From: Clostridium sp.
Lineage (GTDB): Bacteria; Bacillota; Clostridia; Clostridiales; Clostridiaceae
DNA: 64,000 nucleotides
Assembly: GCF_017888565.1 (NCBI RefSeq)
Contig: NZ_JAGHFX010000074.1
Location: 1-64,000 of the forward strand
Direction: 5' to 3'
Below, in pieces: positions 1-7,148 of the stretch (positions are counted from its first letter, which is position 1; every line of letters begins with the position of its first letter). Under the pieces are notes generated by a model. That model searched no databases and was not told the origin of the DNA. It worked only from the letters and a program-made list of their open reading frames with translations. The position numbers and the translations under genes were made by a program.

Positions 1-28
1 TATAAGATTATTATTATTACCAAATGAA

Positions 29-63
29 ATATCACTTAGCTTATAAAAGTTAAGTGATATTTT
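29..63 (+). terminator. Rho-independent terminator of an upstream gene
   Basis: An 11-bp perfect stem (AATATCACTTA paired with TAAGTGATATT) is followed by a T-rich stretch. It probably ends a gene lying before the window; the sequence is nearly symmetric, so it could also act on the other strand. Confidence 0.6.
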
Positions 64-96
64 GTTGTATATAAGAATAAAATTTGTAGAGAAATA

Positions 97-125
97 TTGA
101 CTATAAAAATTAAATCAAATATAAT
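97..125 (+). promoter_or_regulatory. Sigma-A-type promoter
   Basis: TTGACT at 97-102 and TATAAT at 120-125 are separated by exactly 17 bases, close to the vegetative consensus. The predicted start is near 132. The only thing downstream before a strong terminator at 202-237 is about 100 nt of non-coding DNA. Confidence 0.6.
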
Positions 126-131
126 TTAATT

Positions 132-237
132 ATATATTTGATATATATATATATTCTCTCTTATAAAATTAATAATATTTGAATTCTTTAAAATCGCTTT
201 GAAATAACACTCAATTTATGTTGGGTGTTATTTTTTT
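132..237 (+). ncRNA. Candidate small RNA or orphan leader
   Basis: The segment lies between the consensus-like promoter at 97-125 and the terminator at 202-237 and contains no reading frame with a ribosome binding site. A transcript of roughly 105 nt is predicted. It matches no RNA family I recognise. It could be a real small RNA or the orphaned leader of a gene lost when the adjacent pilB was truncated. Confidence 0.3.
202..237 (+). terminator. Strong Rho-independent terminator
   Basis: A 13-bp stem (202-214 with 221-233, one G-T pair) with a 6-nt loop runs into seven T residues. It closes the promoter unit that begins at 97. Confidence 0.75.
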
Positions 238-240
238 GTA

Positions 241-270
241 TAAAATAAAAAAGTCGTCCTAAGACGACTT
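241..270 (-). terminator. Minus-strand terminator hairpin
   Basis: AAGTCGTC at 251-258 pairs perfectly with GACGACTT at 263-270. The A-rich run to its left becomes a U-run on the minus strand, so it should end leftward transcription. No credible minus-strand gene is visible to its right; only a short run of codons ends just before it. Confidence 0.5.
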
Positions 271-478
271 ACTTATATATGCCCAACATATTATTTATCC
301 TATAGAATAAAATATCAAGAAAGATAATAAAAGTCAATTATTTTTTTGTCGTCAAAAATTCGTCAAAAATAATAATTAAATTTAATCAATTTTAATTAAC
401 TGAAATTTTTAATAATGTCTGTAAAAGTGGCTTTTTAAGTAGATATAAAGATTTTAATATAGATTATAACAGTTATAA
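271..478. other. Non-coding junction region before truncated pilB
   Basis: I see no gene here. The stretch contains a repeated CGTCAAAAAT motif (about 349-370). It ends at an in-frame TAA (476-478) immediately before recognisable pilB codons start. This may be the edge of an insertion, deletion or rearrangement that removed the first two thirds of pilB. Confidence 0.4.
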
Positions 479-1039
479 AATATTTTAAGACAAGACCCAG
501 ATATAGTTATGATAGGAGAAATAAGAGATGAAGAGACTGCACAAATAGCAATAAAAGCAGCTATTACAGGACATTTAGTTTTAAGTACACTTCATACTAA
601 TGATGCTCCATCATCAATGACTAGATTAGTTGATATGGGAGTTGAACCTTATTTAGTTGCAACTTCGATTTCAGGAATAATTGCTCAAAGATTAGTAAAA
701 AAAGTATGCACCAATTGTAAGGAAGAATATATGGCTTCAGATTATGAAAAACATGTATTTAATATAGAAAATAATGATTCTTTAAAATTATATAGGGGTA
801 AAGGATGTGGCCATTGTAATAATACGGGATATAGCGGCCGAATAGGTGTATATGAAATAATGGAAATAACAAGAGAGCATAGAGATGCAATAAATAGAAC
901 GAGAGATTCAAATATTTTAAAAGATATATCTATAAAACATGGAATGACAACACTTGCAGATGAATGTAAGGAATTAGTTTTAAATGGGACAACTACTATA
1001 GAAGAACTTGCAACTATAACTTTATTAAGGGATATATAA
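479..1039 (+). pseudogene. pilB: pilB, type IV pilus assembly ATPase, 5'-truncated
   Basis: PilB/GspE is the cytoplasmic hexameric ATPase that drives pilin polymerisation. In-frame codons begin after the TAA at 476-478 and read [16 protein letters not shown], which is the Walker B region of the family. The His box (STLHTND) and a C-terminal zinc motif (CTNC with CGHC) follow. The N-terminal domains and Walker A (about 350-400 residues) are absent, so this piece cannot hydrolyse ATP. The first internal ATG is at 509 and has no Shine-Dalgarno sequence, so translation is doubtful. The retained part reads cleanly to its stop, which suggests a recent break or a mobile element at the junction. An intact pilB may exist elsewhere. 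Confidence 0.85.
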
Positions 1040-1055
1040 GGGGTGATAAGAAGTT

Positions 1056-2258
1056 ATGAAAAATTTTAAATATAGGGCTATGAAAAATGATGGAACTAAG
1101 ATAGAAGGAAAATTTGAAGGTAGTTCAAGAGATGATGTAATAAATATGATAACTTCAAGTGGATATTATCCTTTAATGATAGAAGAAATAATTGAAAGTA
1201 AACAAATCGAGTTTAAGCTTTTCGAAAGAGTAACAACAAAGGATTTAGCAATTTTCTGTAGACAATTCTATACTATGCTAGATGCTGGAGTTACAATAAC
1301 CAATTGTTTAAATATTTTATCTAATGAAATTCCTAATAAAAAGTTAAGAGAGCTCTTATCTATAATTGAAGATGATGTTAAAAAAGGAGAGCTATTATCA
1401 GAATCAATGGCTAAACATAGAAAGTATTTTCCACAGCTTTTAATAAGCATGGTAGAGTCAGGTGAAGTTAGTGGAAATCTTGATGAAATGATGCTTAGAA
1501 TGTCTGTTCATTTTGAAAAGGAAAATAAGATTAATAATAAGGTTAAATCAGCAATGACATATCCAAGCATCTTAAGTATAGTTGCTGTAGTAGCAGTTGT
1601 CTTTATCATGACATTTGTAATGCCAACCTTTATAGAAATGTTTGAAGGAGAGGGAGTAGAACTTCCTTTAATAACAAGAGCTATGCTTGGAACCAGTAAG
1701 TTTCTAAGTAATAATTTAATTCTTATATTAATAACTGTAGCAATTATAGTTATACTATTTAGTATTTATAAAAAAAGTCCAAATGGAATGGTGAATATAA
1801 GTAAGTTAAAGTTAAAACTTCCCATAATAGGGGCTTTAAATAAAAAGATAATTGTTTCAAGATTTACAAGAACATTATCTACATTACTAGCATCAGGAGT
1901 ATCTTTAGTACATGCCCTGCCAACAGTTGCAGGAGTATTAGAAAACAAAATAGCAGAAGATGCAATTTTAAAAATAAGAGAAAGAGTAGTAAGAGGAGAT
2001 GGATTAAGTGCTCCAATAAGAGAAAATGCTATCTTCCCCAAAATGCTATCTTCAATGATAAAAATAGGAGAAGAATCAGGTTCCTTAGATGACATCCTAA
2101 ACAAAACAGCAGACTTCTATGATGATGAAGTTGAACAAGCTATCCAAACAGCAACATCAATGATAGAACCATTATTGATAGTCATAATGGGAGTAGTTAT
2201 TGGAGGAATAGTAATTTCAATAATGCTACCGATGTTTGATATGTACACTCAGATGTAA
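1056..2258 (+). CDS. pilC: Type IV pilus inner-membrane platform protein PilC (GspF family)
   Basis: PilC is the polytopic platform that couples the PilB motor to the growing pilus. The 400-residue length is typical. Two T2SSF repeats are visible at about residues 65-190 and 268-390, each starting with a short helical segment (DLAIFCRQFYTMLDAGV, then RFTRTLSTLLASGVSLV). Three hydrophobic segments lie near 168-192, 220-240 and 372-395. The start follows AGGGGTGAT with good spacing, 16 nt after the pilB remnant, so the two were one transcription unit. Identity rests on these repeat motifs and on position between pilB and pilA. Confidence 0.93.
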   Translation: MKNFKYRAMKNDGTKIEGKFEGSSRDDVINMITSSGYYPLMIEEIIESKQIEFKLFERVTTKDLAIFCRQFYTMLDAGVTITNCLNILSNEIPNKKLRELLSIIEDDVKKGELLSESMAKHRKYFPQLLISMVESGEVSGNLDEMMLRMSVHFEKENKINNKVKSAMTYPSILSIVAVVAVVFIMTFVMPTFIEMFEGEGVELPLITRAMLGTSKFLSNNLILILITVAIIVILFSIYKKSPNGMVNISKLKLKLPIIGALNKKIIVSRFTRTLSTLLASGVSLVHALPTVAGVLENKIAEDAILKIRERVVRGDGLSAPIRENAIFPKMLSSMIKIGEESGSLDDILNKTADFYDDEVEQAIQTATSMIEPLLIVIMGVVIGGIVISIMLPMFDMYTQM

Positions 2259-2582
2259 TAAATTGAGAATTAAGCATAATGATATGTAAGTGATTCTTCA
2301 TTTGGTAATTTGAAGCTGTGAAAATAATGTGGATGCCCCTAAGAGTTCTCGGAAAAACTACTGCGAAAGAGTTTTAGTTAACTCGCTTCGCTCAAATAAT
2401 TAAGCAACACTAAGGCCTAGTAGTTCTTCCTTCACCAAGTACTTCTAACTACTCGCTACATGCTTATTTCACGTATTCTATTTATCTTCGCCAACTTATA
2501 TTTGTATTTAAATTTAAATACTTATTTAAAATGATTTAAATTGAAAAATTTAATATAAATTAAAAATCAAGGAGGAATTTAA
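2259..2582. repeat. Intergenic structured element between pilC and pilA
   Basis: No gene is seen in these 324 bases. An imperfect inverted repeat (GGAAAAACTAC at 2351-2361 with GTAGTTCTTCC at 2420-2430) encloses about 58 nt with less A+T than the surroundings. The start resembles the AATTGAGAATTAAG-like short repeats found at other gaps in this window. The last 60 bases are AT-rich and carry the pilA ribosome binding site. It may form part of the pilA leader. Confidence 0.35.
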
Positions 2583-2999
2583 ATGGTTAAAAATTTAAAA
2601 AACAAGAAAAAAAAGAAAGGGTTCACACTTATTGAACTTATAATAGTTATAGCAATTATAGCTATATTAGCGGCTTTAGCTATTCCTAAGTTTGGTGAAG
2701 TTAGAAAAGATGCTGCTTTTAAATCAGATATAGCTAATGCTAAAACAATTGCAAATGCAGCAACAACATTATTAGCTGAAGAATCATTAACAGGTCCGAT
2801 TTATATTGACAACACAGTTACTTCAGGAAATAAAATTGAGGAATATTTACAAAATTCACCTAAACCAAAAAGTAAAGGATATGTACAGTATGTAGTTACT
2901 ATAAGTGGAGAGAATGTGACTGTTTCAATGACTAAAACAGCTGATACAAATACTAGTTCATTACCTCTATTCCCAAATCCAGCAACATCAGTAAATTAA
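2583..2999 (+). CDS. pilA: Major type IV pilin PilA
   Basis: The 138-residue protein starts with a short basic leader and a perfect class III prepilin site: cleavage by prepilin peptidase after the G in KKGFTLIEL, leaving N-terminal Phe and Glu5. The hydrophobic helix (IIVIAIIAILAALAIP) follows, then a small globular head of about 100 residues without a cysteine pair. AAGGAGG precedes the ATG. It stands apart from its neighbours by a 324-base upstream gap and a hairpin-rich downstream gap, which fits separate high-level expression of the main subunit. Assignment as major rather than minor pilin rests on this isolation and the small simple head. Confidence 0.85.
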   Translation: MVKNLKNKKKKKGFTLIELIIVIAIIAILAALAIPKFGEVRKDAAFKSDIANAKTIANAATTLLAEESLTGPIYIDNTVTSGNKIEEYLQNSPKPKSKGYVQYVVTISGENVTVSMTKTADTNTSSLPLFPNPATSVN

Positions 3000-3006
3000 T
3001 TTTTTT

Positions 3007-3085
3007 AGGTTTATTTAAAGCAAGATGCAGACCGATTCTGCATTTTGCTCATAAAAAGATTTTTAGCTCGCCTAAAAATAAACCT
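3007..3085 (+). promoter_or_regulatory. Nested stem-loop downstream of pilA
   Basis: An outer stem (AGGTTTATTT at 3007-3016 with AAATAAACCT at 3076-3085) encloses an inner 11-bp stem (3020-3030 with 3038-3048, one mismatch). There is no clean U-run after it. It could partly terminate transcription or protect the pilA message 3' end, lowering pilM-pilO expression relative to pilA. Confidence 0.45.
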
Positions 3086-3170
3086 TAATTATTTCATTTC
3101 AATTTTGTATTAGCAAAAGAGAAGTTTCATTCTTTCATTTCAATTATCAATTGTTCCCGGAGGTGATTTA

Positions 3171-4367
3171 ATGCCAAGTAAAAAGTTCAATTTATCAAAG
3201 TTAAAAGAAATAACTAGTATGGATGTAAAAGATATAGGAAAGCTTTTTAAGAAGGAAAAATCTGAGGATTTGAATTCTTCTTATGAAGGAAATAAAACTG
3301 AAAAGAAAAGTAAGTCTAGGGAAAGATCAAAGGCTGTTTTATCTATAGATTTAGGAACTAATTCTATAAAGTTAGTAGAGGGTAAATTTCAAAAGAAAAG
3401 GCTTATTTTAAATAAGTTAATACAAATACCAACACCAGAAGGTTGTATTGCAGATGGAAAAGTAATGAATCTTCAGGAGGTAGTGGATGTATTAGATTTT
3501 TTAATAAAGGAAAATAGTATAAAGGCCAAGGATGTAATATTTACAACTAATTCATCTTCAATAATAAATAGAGATATTTTAATACCTTTAGTTAAAGAAG
3601 AAGAGATGGAAACTGTAATTAGATATGAAATACAACAATATTTACCTATAAATTTAGATGATTATATAATTCAATTTATAGTTTTAGATGAAATTGTTGA
3701 TGATGTAGGAGCAAAGCTGAAAATAAATGTAACATCATTTCCAGAGAGAATGGCTTTTGCATATTACAGTGTAGTAAATTCATTAGAGTTAAATCCATAT
3801 GCATTAGATGTTACTTATAATTCAGTAAATAAAATAGCTAATTATGCTGAGTACACAGCAAAGAATGGACAAGTTGTGGGAGGTACTGTTGCTTTTGTTG
3901 ATATGGGAGCAACCTCTATTAATGTGGCAATATTTAAAAATGGTAAATTAGATTTTACAAGAATGATAAAGTCTGGTGGGGATAATATAGATTATGCCTT
4001 AAGCCAAAGCTTGAATATGTCAATAAAATCAACAGAATCTATAAAAATAAAAGAATCAAATCTTTTAATAGACGATGACAAGGACATTTCAAACATAACT
4101 ATAAAAAAAGCTGTTGATGAAATATTAGAGGAGTTAGAGAGAATACTTCAATTCTATAGTAATAAATCTAATACAACCATAGATAAAATTTATATTTATG
4201 GAGGTTTATCAAATTTACGAAATATCAATTTATATATGAAAAATAAGTTATCAATAAATACTCTTAGAATAGATGAAATAAAAAATGTAGATATAGCATC
4301 TAAGGATTTAATAAATGAAAATCTAGGTCAATATTTAAATGCCATAGGCGCAATTATAAGATTGTAA
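3171..4367 (+). CDS. pilM: Type IV pilus assembly protein PilM (actin-like ATPase)
   Basis: PilM is a cytoplasmic actin/FtsA-like protein that binds the PilN tail and links the alignment subcomplex to the motor. The nucleotide-binding signature SIDLGTNSIKLVEG lies at about residue 58, the second phosphate motif (FVDMGATSINVAIF) near 243, and an adenosine-type motif (IYIYGGLSNL) near 345. An unusual extended N-terminus of about 50 charged residues (KKEKSEDLNSS...KSRERSK) precedes the fold. The ATG follows GGAGGTGATTTA. It begins the pilM-pilN-pilO trio. Confidence 0.88.
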   Translation: MPSKKFNLSKLKEITSMDVKDIGKLFKKEKSEDLNSSYEGNKTEKKSKSRERSKAVLSIDLGTNSIKLVEGKFQKKRLILNKLIQIPTPEGCIADGKVMNLQEVVDVLDFLIKENSIKAKDVIFTTNSSSIINRDILIPLVKEEEMETVIRYEIQQYLPINLDDYIIQFIVLDEIVDDVGAKLKINVTSFPERMAFAYYSVVNSLELNPYALDVTYNSVNKIANYAEYTAKNGQVVGGTVAFVDMGATSINVAIFKNGKLDFTRMIKSGGDNIDYALSQSLNMSIKSTESIKIKESNLLIDDDKDISNITIKKAVDEILEELERILQFYSNKSNTTIDKIYIYGGLSNLRNINLYMKNKLSINTLRIDEIKNVDIASKDLINENLGQYLNAIGAIIRL

Positions 4368-4379
4368 GGAGGACATTAT

Positions 4380-4928
4380 ATGATAAGAGATATGAACTTT
4401 TTTGCACCTTATCAAGGTCAGAAAAAAGAACAGAAAAATAAGAATATTTATGTTTACTCCTTAGCAGGTTTCTTATCTGTAGTTATAGTTGGGAGCTTGG
4501 CTTGGAATAGTACAAATATAATTTTATTAAATAGTAAGATAAAAAATTATAATGAAAAGTTAAGTCAAGAGGATATAAAAGAAAAGATAGCTAAATGGGA
4601 TGATATTAGTAGAAAAGATGATATTTTAAATAGATATGATACTGAACTTAGTAAAATAGTAGGTTCATTAAAAACTAGGGAAGTTGTAACTACAGAATTA
4701 TTAGATAAATTGAGTGCAACATTACCAACAGAAGTAACATTCAATAGTATAAACATAACTAATACAGAAATTTCTATCCAAGCTGTTTCAACAAGTAGAG
4801 TTGCAATAGGTGAAATAGAGCATAACTTAAAGAAACTAGATAATATACAAGATGTGTATATTGGTGGAATATCAGGGGATGAAATTTATACCTTTGATAT
4901 AAAATGTGTATTAAAGGATGTTGAGTAA
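4380..4928 (+). CDS. pilN: PilN-like type IV pilus alignment protein
   Basis: The protein has 182 residues. Architecture is that of PilN: a short cytoplasmic N-terminus with the conserved-looking MIRDMNFFAPY stretch (PilM-binding in the family), one membrane helix at about 28-47 (SLAGFLSVVIVGSLAW), a coiled-coil-like segment and a small ferredoxin-like domain. It follows pilM by 12 nt with AAGGAGG before the ATG and overlaps or abuts the next gene, so the three are translated together. The family is poorly conserved in sequence; the call depends on topology and order. Confidence 0.8.
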   Translation: MIRDMNFFAPYQGQKKEQKNKNIYVYSLAGFLSVVIVGSLAWNSTNIILLNSKIKNYNEKLSQEDIKEKIAKWDDISRKDDILNRYDTELSKIVGSLKTREVVTTELLDKLSATLPTEVTFNSINITNTEISIQAVSTSRVAIGEIEHNLKKLDNIQDVYIGGISGDEIYTFDIKCVLKDVE

Positions 4929-4929
4929 A

Positions 4930-6210
4930 ATGAATATAAGTAAGAGAGAAAAGTATTTAATAGGAATTTTATTAACTGTATTAATATGTTTTGTTTATTA
5001 TCAATTTATCTATACTAAGCAAGTTGGAAAACTAGCTACTAAAAGAGCTGAAAAAAATCAAGTTGAGCAAAGATATAATGATGTAATGGAGAATATATCA
5101 AATCTAGATTCTAAGGAAGAAAATTTAAAAATATTAAAATCAACAGTGCTTGATAAATCTAAAAATTTATACCCAACTATAATGCAAGAAAAAATAATAG
5201 TTGAATTAGATAAATTACTAAATGATAGCGGTCTTAAAGGAAATATTGCATTTAATCCTATAGAAGTAGCATCTGTAGAAAAAATGGTATCACCCGAAAT
5301 TCAAAGGGCAGAAAGTTCATTAAAAGCCATAGCAGATGAATATTCAGGAGATGCAACAAAAGATGAAACTAGTAATATAGAATCTAATAATGAAAATAAT
5401 AATACATCTACTGAAGGTAATGAGGGACAAGCACCTCAAGATTCTCAAGAAGTATCATCAGAACAAAATGGAGCAACATCAGAACAACTTAAAGTTGCAA
5501 TTAATTTTTCAGGAAGCTATGAAACTTTAAAAAAGTTTATTTCTTCAGTACAAAACTATGAGAGAAAAATAGTAATTACTAATATAACAATATTATCAAA
5601 ATCACAAGAAGAGCTAACTGGAGTTATGAATTTAGAATTCCATGCAGTACCTAAATTATCAGATGAAGATATGGAATATTTACTTTGGACATTAAATAAT
5701 GTATATGGAAAAGAAATCTTATTTAGTAGTGGAGCGGCAAGTGGAGCTTATGCATCAACCATAGAAGAACAAAACAATAAAGAAGATATTAATGATTTTG
5801 TAATGATGTTAAGGTCATCTTTATCTGAACTACCTACAGTAACTATTGGAAGAGCTAAGGATGAATCAAGGGAAAGTTATATTTATTCAGATAATGATAA
5901 GGTTGAAGAAGTAGAAATAAGCTTTGATGAAGCAGCAGGGAAAACATACTATAAGTATAAAACAGCTAATTCATATTATCCTAAAGATAATTCCTCAGAG
6001 GGGAAAGAGTTTACCTCAAAATCAGATGATATAGTACTTGAAATAATGAGTGAAAAAAGAGGTGAAAGCTCAGATAATTCAGGAATAAAGTTAAAGGTAG
6101 TTAATAATACATCTAAAAATATTGAAATCATAGTTAAAGATGATGATACTTCAAATCCTAGAGTTTCAGTAACAAGTGAAGGTAATACTGTAAATGTTAC
6201 TAAGAAGTAG
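4930..6210 (+). CDS. pilO: PilO-like type IV pilus alignment protein, enlarged
   Basis: This has the PilO plan: a short cytoplasmic N-terminus, one membrane helix (about residues 9-25), a coiled coil and a periplasm-type domain, here outside the membrane. I prefer ATG 4930, with AAAGGA ten bases upstream; an in-frame ATG at 4918 lacks spacing for a binding site. At 426 residues it is about twice the usual PilO. A low-complexity Asn/Glu/Ser/Gln linker lies at about 145-185, and an extra C-terminal domain of roughly 170 residues ends in a beta-rich segment. The extra domain has no function I recognise; it may contact the thick cell wall. Confidence 0.72.
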   Translation: MNISKREKYLIGILLTVLICFVYYQFIYTKQVGKLATKRAEKNQVEQRYNDVMENISNLDSKEENLKILKSTVLDKSKNLYPTIMQEKIIVELDKLLNDSGLKGNIAFNPIEVASVEKMVSPEIQRAESSLKAIADEYSGDATKDETSNIESNNENNNTSTEGNEGQAPQDSQEVSSEQNGATSEQLKVAINFSGSYETLKKFISSVQNYERKIVITNITILSKSQEELTGVMNLEFHAVPKLSDEDMEYLLWTLNNVYGKEILFSSGAASGAYASTIEEQNNKEDINDFVMMLRSSLSELPTVTIGRAKDESRESYIYSDNDKVEEVEISFDEAAGKTYYKYKTANSYYPKDNSSEGKEFTSKSDDIVLEIMSEKRGESSDNSGIKLKVVNNTSKNIEIIVKDDDTSNPRVSVTSEGNTVNVTKK

Positions 6211-6218
6211 GTGTTAAT

Positions 6219-7127
6219 ATGAAAAGTAATAAAGTAAAAGCAAAGAAAGGGATGACATTAATTGAGGTAATAATTAGTGTTGCCCTTTTATCAATATTAA
6301 TAGTACCTTTATCAGGTTTAGTAATGTCCAGCTTAAAAAATAATATAAGTGCAGAGTATAGACAAAAGGCAAGCTATGTAGGGCAAAAGGTTTTGGAAGA
6401 GTTAAAGGCCTATGATGAAATAACTATAAAGGATGATACTGGGAGAAAGTATTTTGAACTTTTAGATGGAGATAAGATATTTAAAAATGCAAGTGAAGAT
6501 ATGTTTCAAGGCAGATTTCAAAGAACCATATATGGAAGTATTTCAGGTACAGAAGGAAGAGAAGAGGAAATTTATAATGTTGAAGTTGAATTGAAAAAGG
6601 ATTTGAATTTTCAATATGAGAATGTGAATAATTTAGATAAAAATAATAATGCAGCTTTTGTGTTAAATTTTATTAAGGATAAGAGTGATAATAATAAAAT
6701 AAAAATACAAGATAGCTCAGAGAATAGTTATGCTATTTCAAATGAATTGATAATGGAGATGAATAAAACTTCAAGTAGTCTAATTGTATATAAAAAAAAT
6801 GAATCTACACCTTTAGTAACCGTTAATAAAATGAATGTAGATAATAATATTATTGTTTTATATATCAAAGAAGGCTTTTCTCAAAATGTAAATATAGAAT
6901 TCAAAAATAACACAGAAGAAACCGTAGAAATTCATTTAATAAGTAATGATAATAATTTTTCTAAGTTTAAGATATATTCAAGCATTGGAGATGTTATTTT
7001 ATATGAAGAGAAGCAAATAGAAGAGAATCCAGTTGCAGATATGTATAACTATAAAGTTACAGTTAAAGATAGCGAAAATAATATTTTGTTTGAAGGCTCT
7101 TCAAGTAAAAATGTGAATATAAAATAG
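6219..7127 (+). CDS. Minor pilin, PilV-like
   Basis: A prepilin leader KAKKG-MTLIEVIIS gives cleavage after Gly with Met at +1 and Glu at +5, followed by a 20-residue hydrophobic helix (VALLSILIVPLSGLVMSSL). The remaining head of about 250 residues is larger than most minor pilins and is rich in Asn and Glu. The position directly after pilO and ahead of two more minor pilin-like genes matches the minor-pilin priming cassette of other type IV systems. The V/W/X naming here is by position and N-terminal resemblance only. AGGTG precedes the ATG. Confidence 0.75.
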   Translation: MKSNKVKAKKGMTLIEVIISVALLSILIVPLSGLVMSSLKNNISAEYRQKASYVGQKVLEELKAYDEITIKDDTGRKYFELLDGDKIFKNASEDMFQGRFQRTIYGSISGTEGREEEIYNVEVELKKDLNFQYENVNNLDKNNNAAFVLNFIKDKSDNNKIKIQDSSENSYAISNELIMEMNKTSSSLIVYKKNESTPLVTVNKMNVDNNIIVLYIKEGFSQNVNIEFKNNTEETVEIHLISNDNNFSKFKIYSSIGDVILYEEKQIEENPVADMYNYKVTVKDSENNILFEGSSSKNVNIK

Positions 7128-7148
7128 GTTTATGGAGGTGAATTATAG

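Noticed and set aside
271..478. Integrase 3' end on the minus strand beside the pilB junction
   Set aside because: A few codons before the minus-strand terminator could fit, but stops follow quickly in each frame and no recombinase motif is visible.
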